Source: Bacteroidales bacterium
GTDB lineage: Bacteria; Bacteroidota; Bacteroidia; Bacteroidales; ML635J-15
DNA length: 5,135 nucleotides
Assembly (NCBI GenBank): GCA_017997855.1
Contig: JAGOEF010000146.1
Span: forward strand, 1-5,135
Reading direction: 5' to 3'
The notes under the pieces: model-generated
Seen by the model: the letters and a program-made list of their open reading frames with translations, nothing else
Database searches by the model: none
What the model was told of the DNA's origin: nothing
Program-made: the position numbers and the translations under genes
Shown: in pieces, positions 1 to 5,135 of the stretch
Layout of the letters: every line of letters begins with the position of its first letter
Position numbering within the stretch: position 1 is the first letter of the stretch

Positions 1-420
1 CTGATCTACTGTGTCGTTGTAGTTAAAAACTTTAGGTATATTGGTATAGAAGAAGTAAGTCCAAACGGGATCTCCGGGCATATCAATCTCAGGGAAAGAG
101 TCAATTTGTGTTTCTCCTAAAGCAAATTTAACTTGATTATTGATGGATGATAATGTAATATATTCAGCGCCTCCCCCTGCTGAGGCATAGGCGGTTGTAT
201 TAATTTTTATATCAGATTGGCCATTTTCATCCAAGTCAATATAGAAGTTGCAACTCCCACCGGCACCCCCGCTATAAATTGGATATATCAGTGTGTCCGC
301 AATATCAGTAAAAATATCGTTTTCAACATTCGGTTTCCCACAAACAATAATATTATTTTGAGCAGTTAAGCCAGTAGCACTCGCCAATAACAGGATAATA
401 ATATAGATTGCTTTTAACAT
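1..420 (-). CDS. Secreted T9SS-type surface protein, paralog A (3' end outside window)
   Basis: This is the N-terminal 140 codons of a gene that starts with ATG at 420 and runs off the left edge, with no stop in frame. It opens with a signal peptide (MLKAIYIIILLLASATGLTA, cleavage likely before QNN), nearly identical to that of the next gene upstream. Mature-chain landmarks shared with both paralogs are IVCGK at about 24-28, a D-x-D-x-N-G-x-x-D loop near residues 62-70 (DLDENGQSD) that resembles calcium-binding loops, and a GGG turn before a beta strand. The first half resembles paralog B. The later part (DSFPEID, FFYTNIPKVF, FNYNDT) resembles paralog C more. The ATG lies 3 nt after the stop of paralog B, so the gene is probably co-transcribed and translationally coupled. 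A T9SS sorting domain is expected past the edge but is not visible here. The specific function is unknown. Confidence 0.85.
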   Translation of the reverse strand, partial: MLKAIYIIILLLASATGLTAQNNIIVCGKPNVENDIFTDIADTLIYPIYSGGAGGSCNFYIDLDENGQSDIKINTTAYASAGGGAEYITLSSINNQVKFALGETQIDSFPEIDMPGDPVWTYFFYTNIPKVFNYNDTVDQ

Positions 421-660
421 CTTTTACTCAATTTGTAATTTTCTGATTTCTCGTTGCCCGTCCACCTCAATTTCAGCAATATACAAGCCTTTTGCCAATG
501 CAGGCAGGGCAATGTGTCCGTTTTGGGGAATATCGGCCACCAGCAAGAGCTTTTTCCCGCTAAGGTCGTACAGCGTGAAAGTGGCCGTTTTGCCGGCATT
601 TTCGCCATTGAGTTTGATTAATACTTCGTTACTGGCCGGGTTGGGGTAGATTTCGAATGC
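361..660 (-). repeat. Conserved gene-end block, copy 1 (sorting domain of B plus signal peptide of A)
   Basis: This 300-nt block matches 1273-1572 at a fixed offset of 912 nt. By hand count there are about 28 mismatches without gaps, roughly 90% identity. The match includes 42 identical bases at 379-420 versus 1291-1332, covering the start codon and signal-peptide coding. The block spans the gene junction: the coding end of one gene, the 3-nt spacer and the beginning of the next. Similarity falls off sharply in the central coding region. This fits duplication of a whole gene unit followed by divergence of the middle, or homogenisation of the ends by gene conversion. Confidence 0.85.
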
Positions 661-1332
661 CTTTGCCGCCGTATTGGGCGAAATTCCGATATACGGGTTT
701 TTGTTGCAGGCAAATTCTTTGACAATGACACGTGCATAATTGGTTACTTCCACCAGAATCCACCCGTAAAGCGTTACATCATTCACCTGCATACTAATGC
801 CGATGTATTTTTCGCCGATGTTGAGCCAGTCGTCAATGATTTCGTAAAATGGAGAGCCAGTATTTAAGCTAATTAATACGGCATCGTTTTCATTTAAGGC
901 CTCAATGAAATCCCTGCGGTCATCAATAGTATCACCAAAGTTAAATACTTGCCCAACCGTGTAATCAACCGGTATCCAAGGCATAGGGTTTTCCGGTGAA
1001 AATATATCAGGAACTGAGTCATGTTTGATGAAATAGGCAATCTTGCTGTCCAATTGTAATGAGGCAATAATGATATTTTCCGAACCTCCTCCAGAATTAA
1101 CAATTGTGGATTCTATTTTATAATCAGATATTTGATTTCCATCCATATCAATATAATAGTTTTCATAAGAACCAGATCCAACGGCAATCGGAAAAATAAT
1201 TGTATCAGGTTGGATATCGGTGAAAATGTCCCATTCAGTGTCAATTTTTCCGCAAACAATTAAGTTGTTTTGAGCAGTCAAACCCATAGTACTCGCCAAT
1301 AACAGGATAATAATATAGATTGCTTTTAACAT
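424..1332 (-). CDS. Secreted protein with T9SS type A C-terminal sorting domain, paralog B
   Basis: The gene encodes 302 residues. Residues 1-20 form a signal peptide ending LTA before QNN; a Gln at the mature N-terminus is common in T9SS cargo. The central region (about 21-220) looks like all-beta structure. It has an Asp/Asn loop (DMDGNQISD, 62-70) that may bind calcium, a GGG turn at 81-83, and the strand pair KYIGISMQ / LYGWILVEV at 175-196, a pattern common in Bacteroidota secreted proteins. FACNKNPYIGI (207-217) leads into the sorting domain at about 226-302, which shows FEIYPNP, FTLYDLSGKK, LPALAKGLYIAEIE and a basic end REIRKLQIE. In this family the domain directs transport across the outer membrane by T9SS and is then usually removed by PorU, with attachment to lipopolysaccharide. 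The cargo function is unrecognised; no enzyme motif is visible. The gene is the middle member of a three-gene array, with 3-nt gaps on both sides. Confidence 0.92.
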   Translation of the reverse strand: MLKAIYIIILLLASTMGLTAQNNLIVCGKIDTEWDIFTDIQPDTIIFPIAVGSGSYENYYIDMDGNQISDYKIESTIVNSGGGSENIIIASLQLDSKIAYFIKHDSVPDIFSPENPMPWIPVDYTVGQVFNFGDTIDDRRDFIEALNENDAVLISLNTGSPFYEIIDDWLNIGEKYIGISMQVNDVTLYGWILVEVTNYARVIVKEFACNKNPYIGISPNTAAKAFEIYPNPASNEVLIKLNGENAGKTATFTLYDLSGKKLLLVADIPQNGHIALPALAKGLYIAEIEVDGQREIRKLQIE

Positions 1333-1572
1333 GTTTTACTCAATCTGTAATTTTCTGATTTCTCGTCGCCCCTCCACCTCGATTTCGGCAATATACAAGC
1401 CTTTTGCCAATGCAGGCAGGGCAATTTGTCCGTTTTGGGGAATATCGGCCACCAGCAAGAGCTTTTTCCCGCTGAGGTCGTACAAAGTGAACCTAGCCGG
1501 TTTGCCGGCATTTTCGCCATTGAGTTTGATATACACCTCGTTTTTAGCCGGGTTGGGGTAGAGTTCGAATAC
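1273..1572 (-). repeat. Conserved gene-end block, copy 2 (sorting domain of C plus signal peptide of B)
   Basis: This is the second copy of the block at 361-660, offset by 912 nt. It encodes the sorting domain of paralog C, the TAA stop, a 3-nt gap and the signal peptide of paralog B. The corresponding 5' end of paralog C is not part of the block: its signal peptide is different in sequence. The duplicated unit therefore seems to have been bounded within the array, not to have included the first gene's own start region. Confidence 0.85.
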
Positions 1573-2247
1573 CTGCGTTGCTTGGTTGGGCGTAATTCCG
1601 ATGTATGGGTTTTTATTGCAGGCAAATTCTTTGAGTACCATGGTATGGTAGTTACTTACCCCTACCTTCAACCAGGCAAACATTATGTTGTCATCAATAT
1701 TTAATTTTATTCCAATGTACTTGTTATCAATGCCTTGCCAGTCCCCATGATGAACCCATACATATGCATAATAATTGCTTTCGCAGAAATATAGAGTATC
1801 GGAGTAATTAAAGTCAGTTGAAATTGTATCGTTTTCACTAAACATCTTCGGTATATCAGTATAGTAGAAAATATTGAAAATCAACGTGTCGGTATAGTTA
1901 AAATCAGGAAATGAATCAACGTACTGTGCGCCGACAACTACTTCTACTCCTGGGGCACAGGTAATTAACATATAATCACTGGAAGAATTTACTGATGAGT
2001 GATAACCAAAAATAAATTTTATGTCATTCGTTCCATTTATGTCAATATCAACGTAATAATTCCCCGAAGCACCGATTGCACCCGGATATACTGGAATTGG
2101 GAACAACCATAAATCAGGTTCATAATTATAATACACATCTCTTTCAGGGTCAACCTGCCCGCAAACGATAAAGTTGCTCTGAGCAATAGCAACCTGAATC
2201 AGGCTTTGCAAAACAATCCAGAGTACTATGAACTTCGTTGGTTTCAT
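1336..2247 (-). CDS. Secreted protein with T9SS type A C-terminal sorting domain, paralog C (first of array)
   Basis: The gene encodes 303 residues. It is the promoter-proximal gene of the array. Its signal peptide (about 1-22, ending AIA before QSN) differs from that of A and B, whereas its last ~80 residues are almost the same as those of B. Landmarks are IVCG (27-30), the D-x-D-x-N-G-x-x-D loop DIDINGTND at 67-75, the strand pair NKYIGIKLN / MFAWLKVGV at about 175-197, FACNKNPYIGI at 208-218, and the sorting domain from about 227 (FELYPNP, FTLYDLSGKK, AKGLYIAEIE, REIRKLQIE). An internal repeat occurs: DFNYTDTLIF at 115-124 and DFNYSDTLYF at 145-154. The ATG at 2247 follows a likely promoter with a leader of under 20 nt and no Shine-Dalgarno sequence, as is usual in Bacteroidota. 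The protein is probably exported by T9SS to the cell surface or medium. The role of the central domain is not recognised. Confidence 0.92.
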   Translation of the reverse strand: MKPTKFIVLWIVLQSLIQVAIAQSNFIVCGQVDPERDVYYNYEPDLWLFPIPVYPGAIGASGNYYVDIDINGTNDIKFIFGYHSSVNSSSDYMLITCAPGVEVVVGAQYVDSFPDFNYTDTLIFNIFYYTDIPKMFSENDTISTDFNYSDTLYFCESNYYAYVWVHHGDWQGIDNKYIGIKLNIDDNIMFAWLKVGVSNYHTMVLKEFACNKNPYIGITPNQATQVFELYPNPAKNEVYIKLNGENAGKPARFTLYDLSGKKLLLVADIPQNGQIALPALAKGLYIAEIEVEGRREIRKLQIE

Positions 2248-2269
2248 TTGATGTGATGATTACCTGATA

Positions 2270-2303
2270 CAAATATAAACTATAAAACTTTATTAACTCA
2301 AAA
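2270..2303 (-). promoter_or_regulatory. Likely promoter for the T9SS gene array
   Basis: On the minus strand, TATATTTG (2277-2270) matches the Bacteroidota -7 consensus TAnnTTTG. TTTTG (2303-2299) lies 21 nt upstream and fits the -33 TTG element. Transcription would start around 2264-2266, giving a leader of about 17-19 nt before the ATG at 2247. The call rests on a consensus match only. Placement directly upstream of the first gene of the array supports it. Confidence 0.65.
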
Positions 2304-2386
2304 AATTTATATGAAAATTATTTTAATTCTGTCGGTTTATTGCAGTACCTTATCACAGCAAGCCACAGTAATTTTAATTGCTCTTG

Positions 2387-2416
2387 TTGTTTTAATTTAG
2401 ATTTATTTTAAATTTG
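2387..2416 (+). promoter_or_regulatory. Likely promoter for the feoAB-like gene
   Basis: TAAATTTG (2409-2416) matches the Bacteroidota -7 consensus TAnnTTTG, and TTG (2387-2389, within TTGTTG) is exactly 19 nt upstream. The predicted transcription start is near 2420-2422. That would leave only about 12 nt of leader before the ATG at 2434, and almost none before the GTG at 2425, which argues for the ATG as the start. I see no convincing Fur or DtxR-type operator overlapping it. Confidence 0.6.
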
Positions 2417-2433
2417 CAAAAAATGTGCATCGT

Positions 2434-4791
2434 ATGTTGTTGTCCGAAGTTCATGCCGGTGGGGCTTATGTGGTTGCTAGGCTTTCGGGGCGCTGGGGAA
2501 TCAGGCGTAAGCTCGTGGATACCGGCCTCGACCACGGCGTGCAGGTAAAAGTGCGCAAACTCGACAGCGAAAACATTCATGTGAGCATTAATGGGCATAT
2601 CCGGCGGCGTAAAATTCCGCTTACACTGGCTCCTTATGTTACAGTGGTTCCAGCAGGCGAAGCAGGTACCGCCGCCGAAGTGGAGGCAATCTGCAACAGC
2701 ATTCCTGTAGTCAGCTTTGGCGATACCGGCACATTGTCGCAAATCTTTGGCTTTACCCCGGAGGCTTTTACCGAAAGCCGCATACAGTATCACGGCCACG
2801 ATATCTTTTTTACTCACCTGCCCGAAACCCGGTCGCTCTCGGGTAATTCGGCAGACGAAACCGCCATCCGTGCACTGATAACCCGCAAATATCCCGACCT
2901 GATTGTGGGGGTTATCGATGCTGCCGACCTTGAAGCACAGTTGTATCTGGCATCGTTTTTTATCGATATGGATGTGAAGATGATGCTGGTGCTCACGGGG
3001 CTCGACACACTGGCACAGCGGGGCATGAAACTCGACTACGAGCACCTCGGTAAGATGCTGGGTACGCCCATTCTGGCGTATCGCGGCCAGGCCGACCGCG
3101 AGCCGGTGATGCGCACACTGCTCAATATACACCACAACACCGAGCCTTTTGTGCGCCATATTCACATTGACTACGGCACCGAACCCGAACGGGCAATCGC
3201 CAGCATTATCAGGCACATCCGTAAGGACATGCAACTGCACGATGCCATTGCCCCGCGCTATACGGCACTTCGCTTACTCGAAGGCGACCCCGATGTAAAG
3301 AGCAACGTGTCGCACTGCAACCGCTGCCACCGCAGGCAATGCGTTACAGGTCAGGCCATTCTGCGACTAAGCAGGCTGTTCGACGCTCCGGTGGTAGATA
3401 TCATTCACGAAGCCCGGTTGAGTTATATCAAAGGTGGTATCAGCGAAACACTCACCCCGGAGACCTCGGTACGCCGTCAGGTCACGGGAAAAAAAGTGGA
3501 TGCCCTGCTGACACATAAGTTTTGGGGTATCCCAATTTTCTTTGTGTTTATTTTTATCACATTCTTTGCTACCTTCCAGTTGGGGAAATTCCCTTCGCAA
3601 TGGCTCGAAAACGGAATCCTGCTGCTTACCAATTATTTTGGAAGGGTGATGCACGAGGGAGCATTCAAAAGTCTGGTGATTGATGGTATTTTGGGTGGGG
3701 TAGGAGGTATTCTCGTGTATCTGCCCAATATTTTTATTCTGTTTTTCTTTATCGGATTACTCGAAACCACGGGTTACCTGTCGCGCGGGGCTTTCCTTGT
3801 CGATAAATACATGCACCGGATTGGCTTACACGGGAAATCGTTTATACCGCTCATCATGGGTTTTGGCTGTACGGTGCCGGCAGTGATGGCTACCCGCATG
3901 CTCGAAGACCGCAAGAACCGCATTCTTACCATGCTGATTGTGCCGTTTATGTCGTGCAGTGCACGGCTACCGGTTTATGTGCTGATGATTGCAGCGTTCT
4001 TTCCCGAAAGTCCCACCCTGGTGTTGGTTTCGGTGTATGCTATCGGTATTTTGTTTGCCATCGTTACCGCCTATTTTTTCAATAAAACCATTTTTCGCAA
4101 GAAGGAAGTGCCTTATATTATGCAGCTGCCACCATACCGGAGGCCATCAGGCAAACTGCTGCTGCACTTTACGTGGATACGCGGACGCGAATACCTCAAG
4201 AAAATTGCCGGTATTATTCTCATTGCCAGTGTTATTATCTGGGCTTTGGGTTATTACCCGCGCGATGTGAAATACAGTCGCAATTACGAAAGCCTGATAA
4301 AGCAGGCACCCAACGACACGGTGGCACACAGCCTGCTGATGATGCAGGAAGCTGAACGGCAACAACAATCGTATATCGGGAAAATAGGGGAGTTTATACA
4401 GCCTGTGATGAGTCCGCTGGGCTTCGACTGGAAAATGAGTATCAGCGTGCTTACCGGTATCGCCGGAAAAGAAATTGTGGTTAGCACCATGGGTGTTCTC
4501 TATCAGGCAACCGAAGAAAGTGGCGATAGTGCCGGTAGCCTTCCGGTAAAACTACGTGCCGAAAAGCATGGTAGCGGACCAAAACAGGGCGAGCCTGTGT
4601 TTAATAAACTGAGTGCCTATGCATTTATCATGTTCATTCTGCTGTATTTTCCGTGCATGGGCGTCGTGGCTGCCATCTGGAAAGAATCGGAACGCTTCCG
4701 ATGGTCATTATTTACCGTGATATACACCACCGGCCTTGCCTGGGTGGTCGCTTTTCTGGTATATCAGATTGGCTCGGCGTTGATGGGATAG
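2434..4791 (+). CDS. feoB: FeoA-FeoB fusion ferrous iron transporter with degenerate GTPase domain
   Basis: The protein has 785 residues from the ATG; a GTG at 2425 would add three. The ATG is preferred because FeoA domains begin M-x-LS and the promoter lies very close. Residues 1-72 are a FeoA (SH3-like) domain (LSEVHAGG, RRKLVDTGLDHG). Residues about 90-240 align with the FeoB G domain, but the binding motifs are altered: the P-loop region reads SFGDTGTL (94-101) in place of GNPNxGKT, DLPG is HLPE (128-131), and NxxD is TGLD (188-191). A Cys/His cluster (HCNRCHRRQC, 294-303) follows. The membrane domain begins near 361 and looks intact: GFGCTVPA gate (476-483), SCSARLPVY gate (507-515), GIAGKE (675-680) and FPC (739-741). 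FeoB family members import Fe2+ across the inner membrane. Overall length is normal for a FeoAB fusion and the frame is unbroken, so this is not an obvious pseudogene. Metal specificity and GTP dependence are uncertain. Confidence 0.93.
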   Translation: MLLSEVHAGGAYVVARLSGRWGIRRKLVDTGLDHGVQVKVRKLDSENIHVSINGHIRRRKIPLTLAPYVTVVPAGEAGTAAEVEAICNSIPVVSFGDTGTLSQIFGFTPEAFTESRIQYHGHDIFFTHLPETRSLSGNSADETAIRALITRKYPDLIVGVIDAADLEAQLYLASFFIDMDVKMMLVLTGLDTLAQRGMKLDYEHLGKMLGTPILAYRGQADREPVMRTLLNIHHNTEPFVRHIHIDYGTEPERAIASIIRHIRKDMQLHDAIAPRYTALRLLEGDPDVKSNVSHCNRCHRRQCVTGQAILRLSRLFDAPVVDIIHEARLSYIKGGISETLTPETSVRRQVTGKKVDALLTHKFWGIPIFFVFIFITFFATFQLGKFPSQWLENGILLLTNYFGRVMHEGAFKSLVIDGILGGVGGILVYLPNIFILFFFIGLLETTGYLSRGAFLVDKYMHRIGLHGKSFIPLIMGFGCTVPAVMATRMLEDRKNRILTMLIVPFMSCSARLPVYVLMIAAFFPESPTLVLVSVYAIGILFAIVTAYFFNKTIFRKKEVPYIMQLPPYRRPSGKLLLHFTWIRGREYLKKIAGIILIASVIIWALGYYPRDVKYSRNYESLIKQAPNDTVAHSLLMMQEAERQQQSYIGKIGEFIQPVMSPLGFDWKMSISVLTGIAGKEIVVSTMGVLYQATEESGDSAGSLPVKLRAEKHGSGPKQGEPVFNKLSAYAFIMFILLYFPCMGVVAAIWKESERFRWSLFTVIYTTGLAWVVAFLVYQIGSALMG

Positions 4792-4800
4792 GATTTTGCA

Positions 4801-4819
4801 CGGTCGTCGAGCGGAGCCG
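4801..4819 (+). repeat. Short derivative of the GC-rich palindromic repeat
   Basis: CGGTCGTCGAGCGGAGCCG lies 9 nt after the feoB stop. It equals the repeat starting at 4827 with its middle 12 nt (ATCGGTCACCGA) removed and one T-to-C change. The deletion endpoints fall at matching CGA trinucleotides, as in a slippage or hairpin-excision event. Confidence 0.6.
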
Positions 4820-4826
4820 TTTTAAC

Positions 4827-4866
4827 CGGTCGTCGAATCGGTCACCGAGCGGAGTCGAGACGAACC
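4827..4866 (+). repeat. GC-rich palindromic intergenic repeat, copy 1
   Basis: This 40-nt element runs from CGGTCGTCGAATCGG to GAGTCGAGACGAACC. Its core TCGGTCACCGA (4838-4848) is an 11-nt near-perfect palindrome, and the ends TCGTC / GACGA are complementary, so it can fold on itself. A related copy is at 4986-5036. The GGTCACxGAGCGGAGTCGA-type core resembles the dispersed intergenic palindromes I know from many Bacteroidota genomes. It could act as a transcription end or mRNA-stabilising structure for the gene before it, but it lacks a clear U-tract. Confidence 0.75.
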
Positions 4867-4953
4867 TGTACCCCATAAAACCTATTACGTTTCTACTCAT
4901 TTTTTAGAATTAAATCAGCAAAAAAAGAAATGTTCTTTGCAAAACGTAGCGGG

Positions 4954-5021
4954 CACCTCGGCTTCGCTCGGCGACCGCTTTTCTCCAGTCGTCGAGACGG
5001 TCACCGATCGGAGTCGAGGTG
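4954..5021. repeat. Inverted pair of palindromic repeats able to form a long hairpin
   Basis: The left arm at 4954-4977 (CACCTCGGCTTCG to GGCGACCG) is the reverse complement of the right arm at 4998-5021 (CGGTCACCGATCG to GTCGAGGTG), with 4 mismatches in 24, most of which are wobble-compatible in RNA. The loop is 20 nt. The left arm is an antisense copy of the same repeat family as 4827-4866. The arrangement is like a REP doublet (BIME). It lies between two convergent genes and may help end transcription from either side. Confidence 0.7.
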
Positions 5022-5036
5022 GAGTCGAGACGAACC
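4986..5036 (+). repeat. GC-rich palindromic intergenic repeat, copy 2 (with 11-nt internal duplication)
   Basis: This 51-nt copy of the element at 4827-4866 begins CAGTCGTCGAGACGG and ends GAGTCGAGACGAACC. The difference in length comes from an 11-nt tandem duplication (GGAGTCGAGGT followed by GGAGTCGAGAC). Its core includes CGGTCACCG and the palindrome CCGATCGG (5004-5011). Its first half forms the right arm of the inverted pair. Confidence 0.72.
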
Positions 5037-5058
5037 GGGAACAACAGAATGAATTTCG

Positions 5059-5135
5059 CTATTCGAAAGCGCGGTTGAGGAAGGCGTTAAAATGACGCTG
5101 GGCTTCGAAAACACCCACAAGCTGATCTATTATTG
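5059..5135 (-). CDS. Possible 3' end of a minus-strand gene (product unknown)
   Basis: On the minus strand the right edge is open and reads IIDQLVGVFEAQRHFNAFLN followed by RAFE and a TAG stop at 5059-5061. The other two minus frames are closed by stops in this stretch. The amino-acid make-up (amphipathic, with Phe, Ala, Gln and Arg) looks like a real protein C-terminus, but only 24 residues are visible and I do not recognise the family. If real, the gene converges on feoB, with the palindromic repeats between the two. An open plus-strand frame starting at ATG 5092 (MTLGFENTHKLIYY) is the alternative. Confidence 0.45.
   Translation of the reverse strand, partial: IIDQLVGVFEAQRHFNAFLNRAFE

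Noticed and set aside
1426..1704. Open frame on the plus strand inside paralog C
   Set aside because: It is antisense to the conserved sorting-domain coding region, and its openness follows from that conserved sequence.
2314..2324. AAAATTATTTT palindrome in the divergent intergenic region, considered as a Fur/DtxR-type operator
   Set aside because: It is short and made only of A/T in an AT-rich region, with no match to a Fur or DtxR consensus; such palindromes are expected by chance.
2692..3006. Degenerate G domain of FeoB as the product of a frameshift or sequencing error
   Set aside because: The frame is continuous, and FeoB-like residues are retained before, between and after each altered motif, so the changes are point substitutions and not a shifted frame.
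2392..3240. 282-codon open frame on the minus strand opposite feoB
   Set aside because: It lies wholly antisense to a well-supported FeoA-FeoB coding sequence; its His/Cys/Gly-rich translation is typical of a shadow frame in biased-codon DNA and shows no family resemblance.
4653..4907. Plus-strand open frame overlapping the feoB 3' end and the palindromic repeats
   Set aside because: It is out of frame with feoB for half its length, then runs through repeat DNA; there is no recognisable protein.
4898..4927. T-run and A-run (TTTTTT then AAAAAAA) as an intrinsic terminator
   Set aside because: The only stem possible is A-T pairing over a ~14-nt loop, without a GC stem; too weak to call.
4801..5036. 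Repeat cluster as a CRISPR array
   Set aside because: Copies differ in length and orientation, spacing is irregular, and there are no uniform spacers or cas genes.

Overview
The window looks like chromosomal DNA from a member of the Bacteroidota, probably an environmental Bacteroidales-like lineage. Three observations support this. Three genes end in type IX secretion (T9SS) type A sorting domains. A fused FeoA-FeoB gene is present. Both sides of the divergent intergenic region carry promoter-like matches to the Bacteroidota pattern (TTG, 19-21 nt, TAnnTTTG), and there are no Shine-Dalgarno sequences.

Layout. Positions 1-2247 (minus strand) hold a tight array of three paralogous secreted-protein genes, transcribed from 2247 towards 1. 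The last gene runs off the left edge. The stop of each gene lies 3 nt before the ATG of the next. The ends of the genes (signal peptide and C-terminal sorting domain) are nearly identical between copies, while the central domains have diverged strongly. Positions 2248-2424 are a divergent intergenic region with one promoter-like match facing each way. Positions 2434-4791 (plus strand) encode a FeoA-FeoB ferrous-iron transporter-like protein. Positions 4792-5058 hold no gene but contain a cluster of GC-rich palindromic repeats, two arranged as an inverted pair; the AT-rich stretch at about 4868-4950 between them holds nothing I can identify. From 5059 to the right edge there is probably the 3' end of another minus-strand gene.

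The main point of interest is the FeoB-like protein. Its FeoA domain and membrane domain look intact, including both gate motifs, and its GTPase domain can still be aligned along its whole length. However, the nucleotide-binding motifs G1, G3 and G4 are all substituted, so it appears to be a pseudo-GTPase FeoB. It also has a Cys/His cluster (CxxCxxxxC with neighbouring His) between the G domain and the membrane domain. The second point is the tandem T9SS family, whose conserved ends and variable middles suggest surface proteins that diversify through duplication and recombination.

Nothing ties the surface-protein array functionally to the iron transporter beyond the shared intergenic region.
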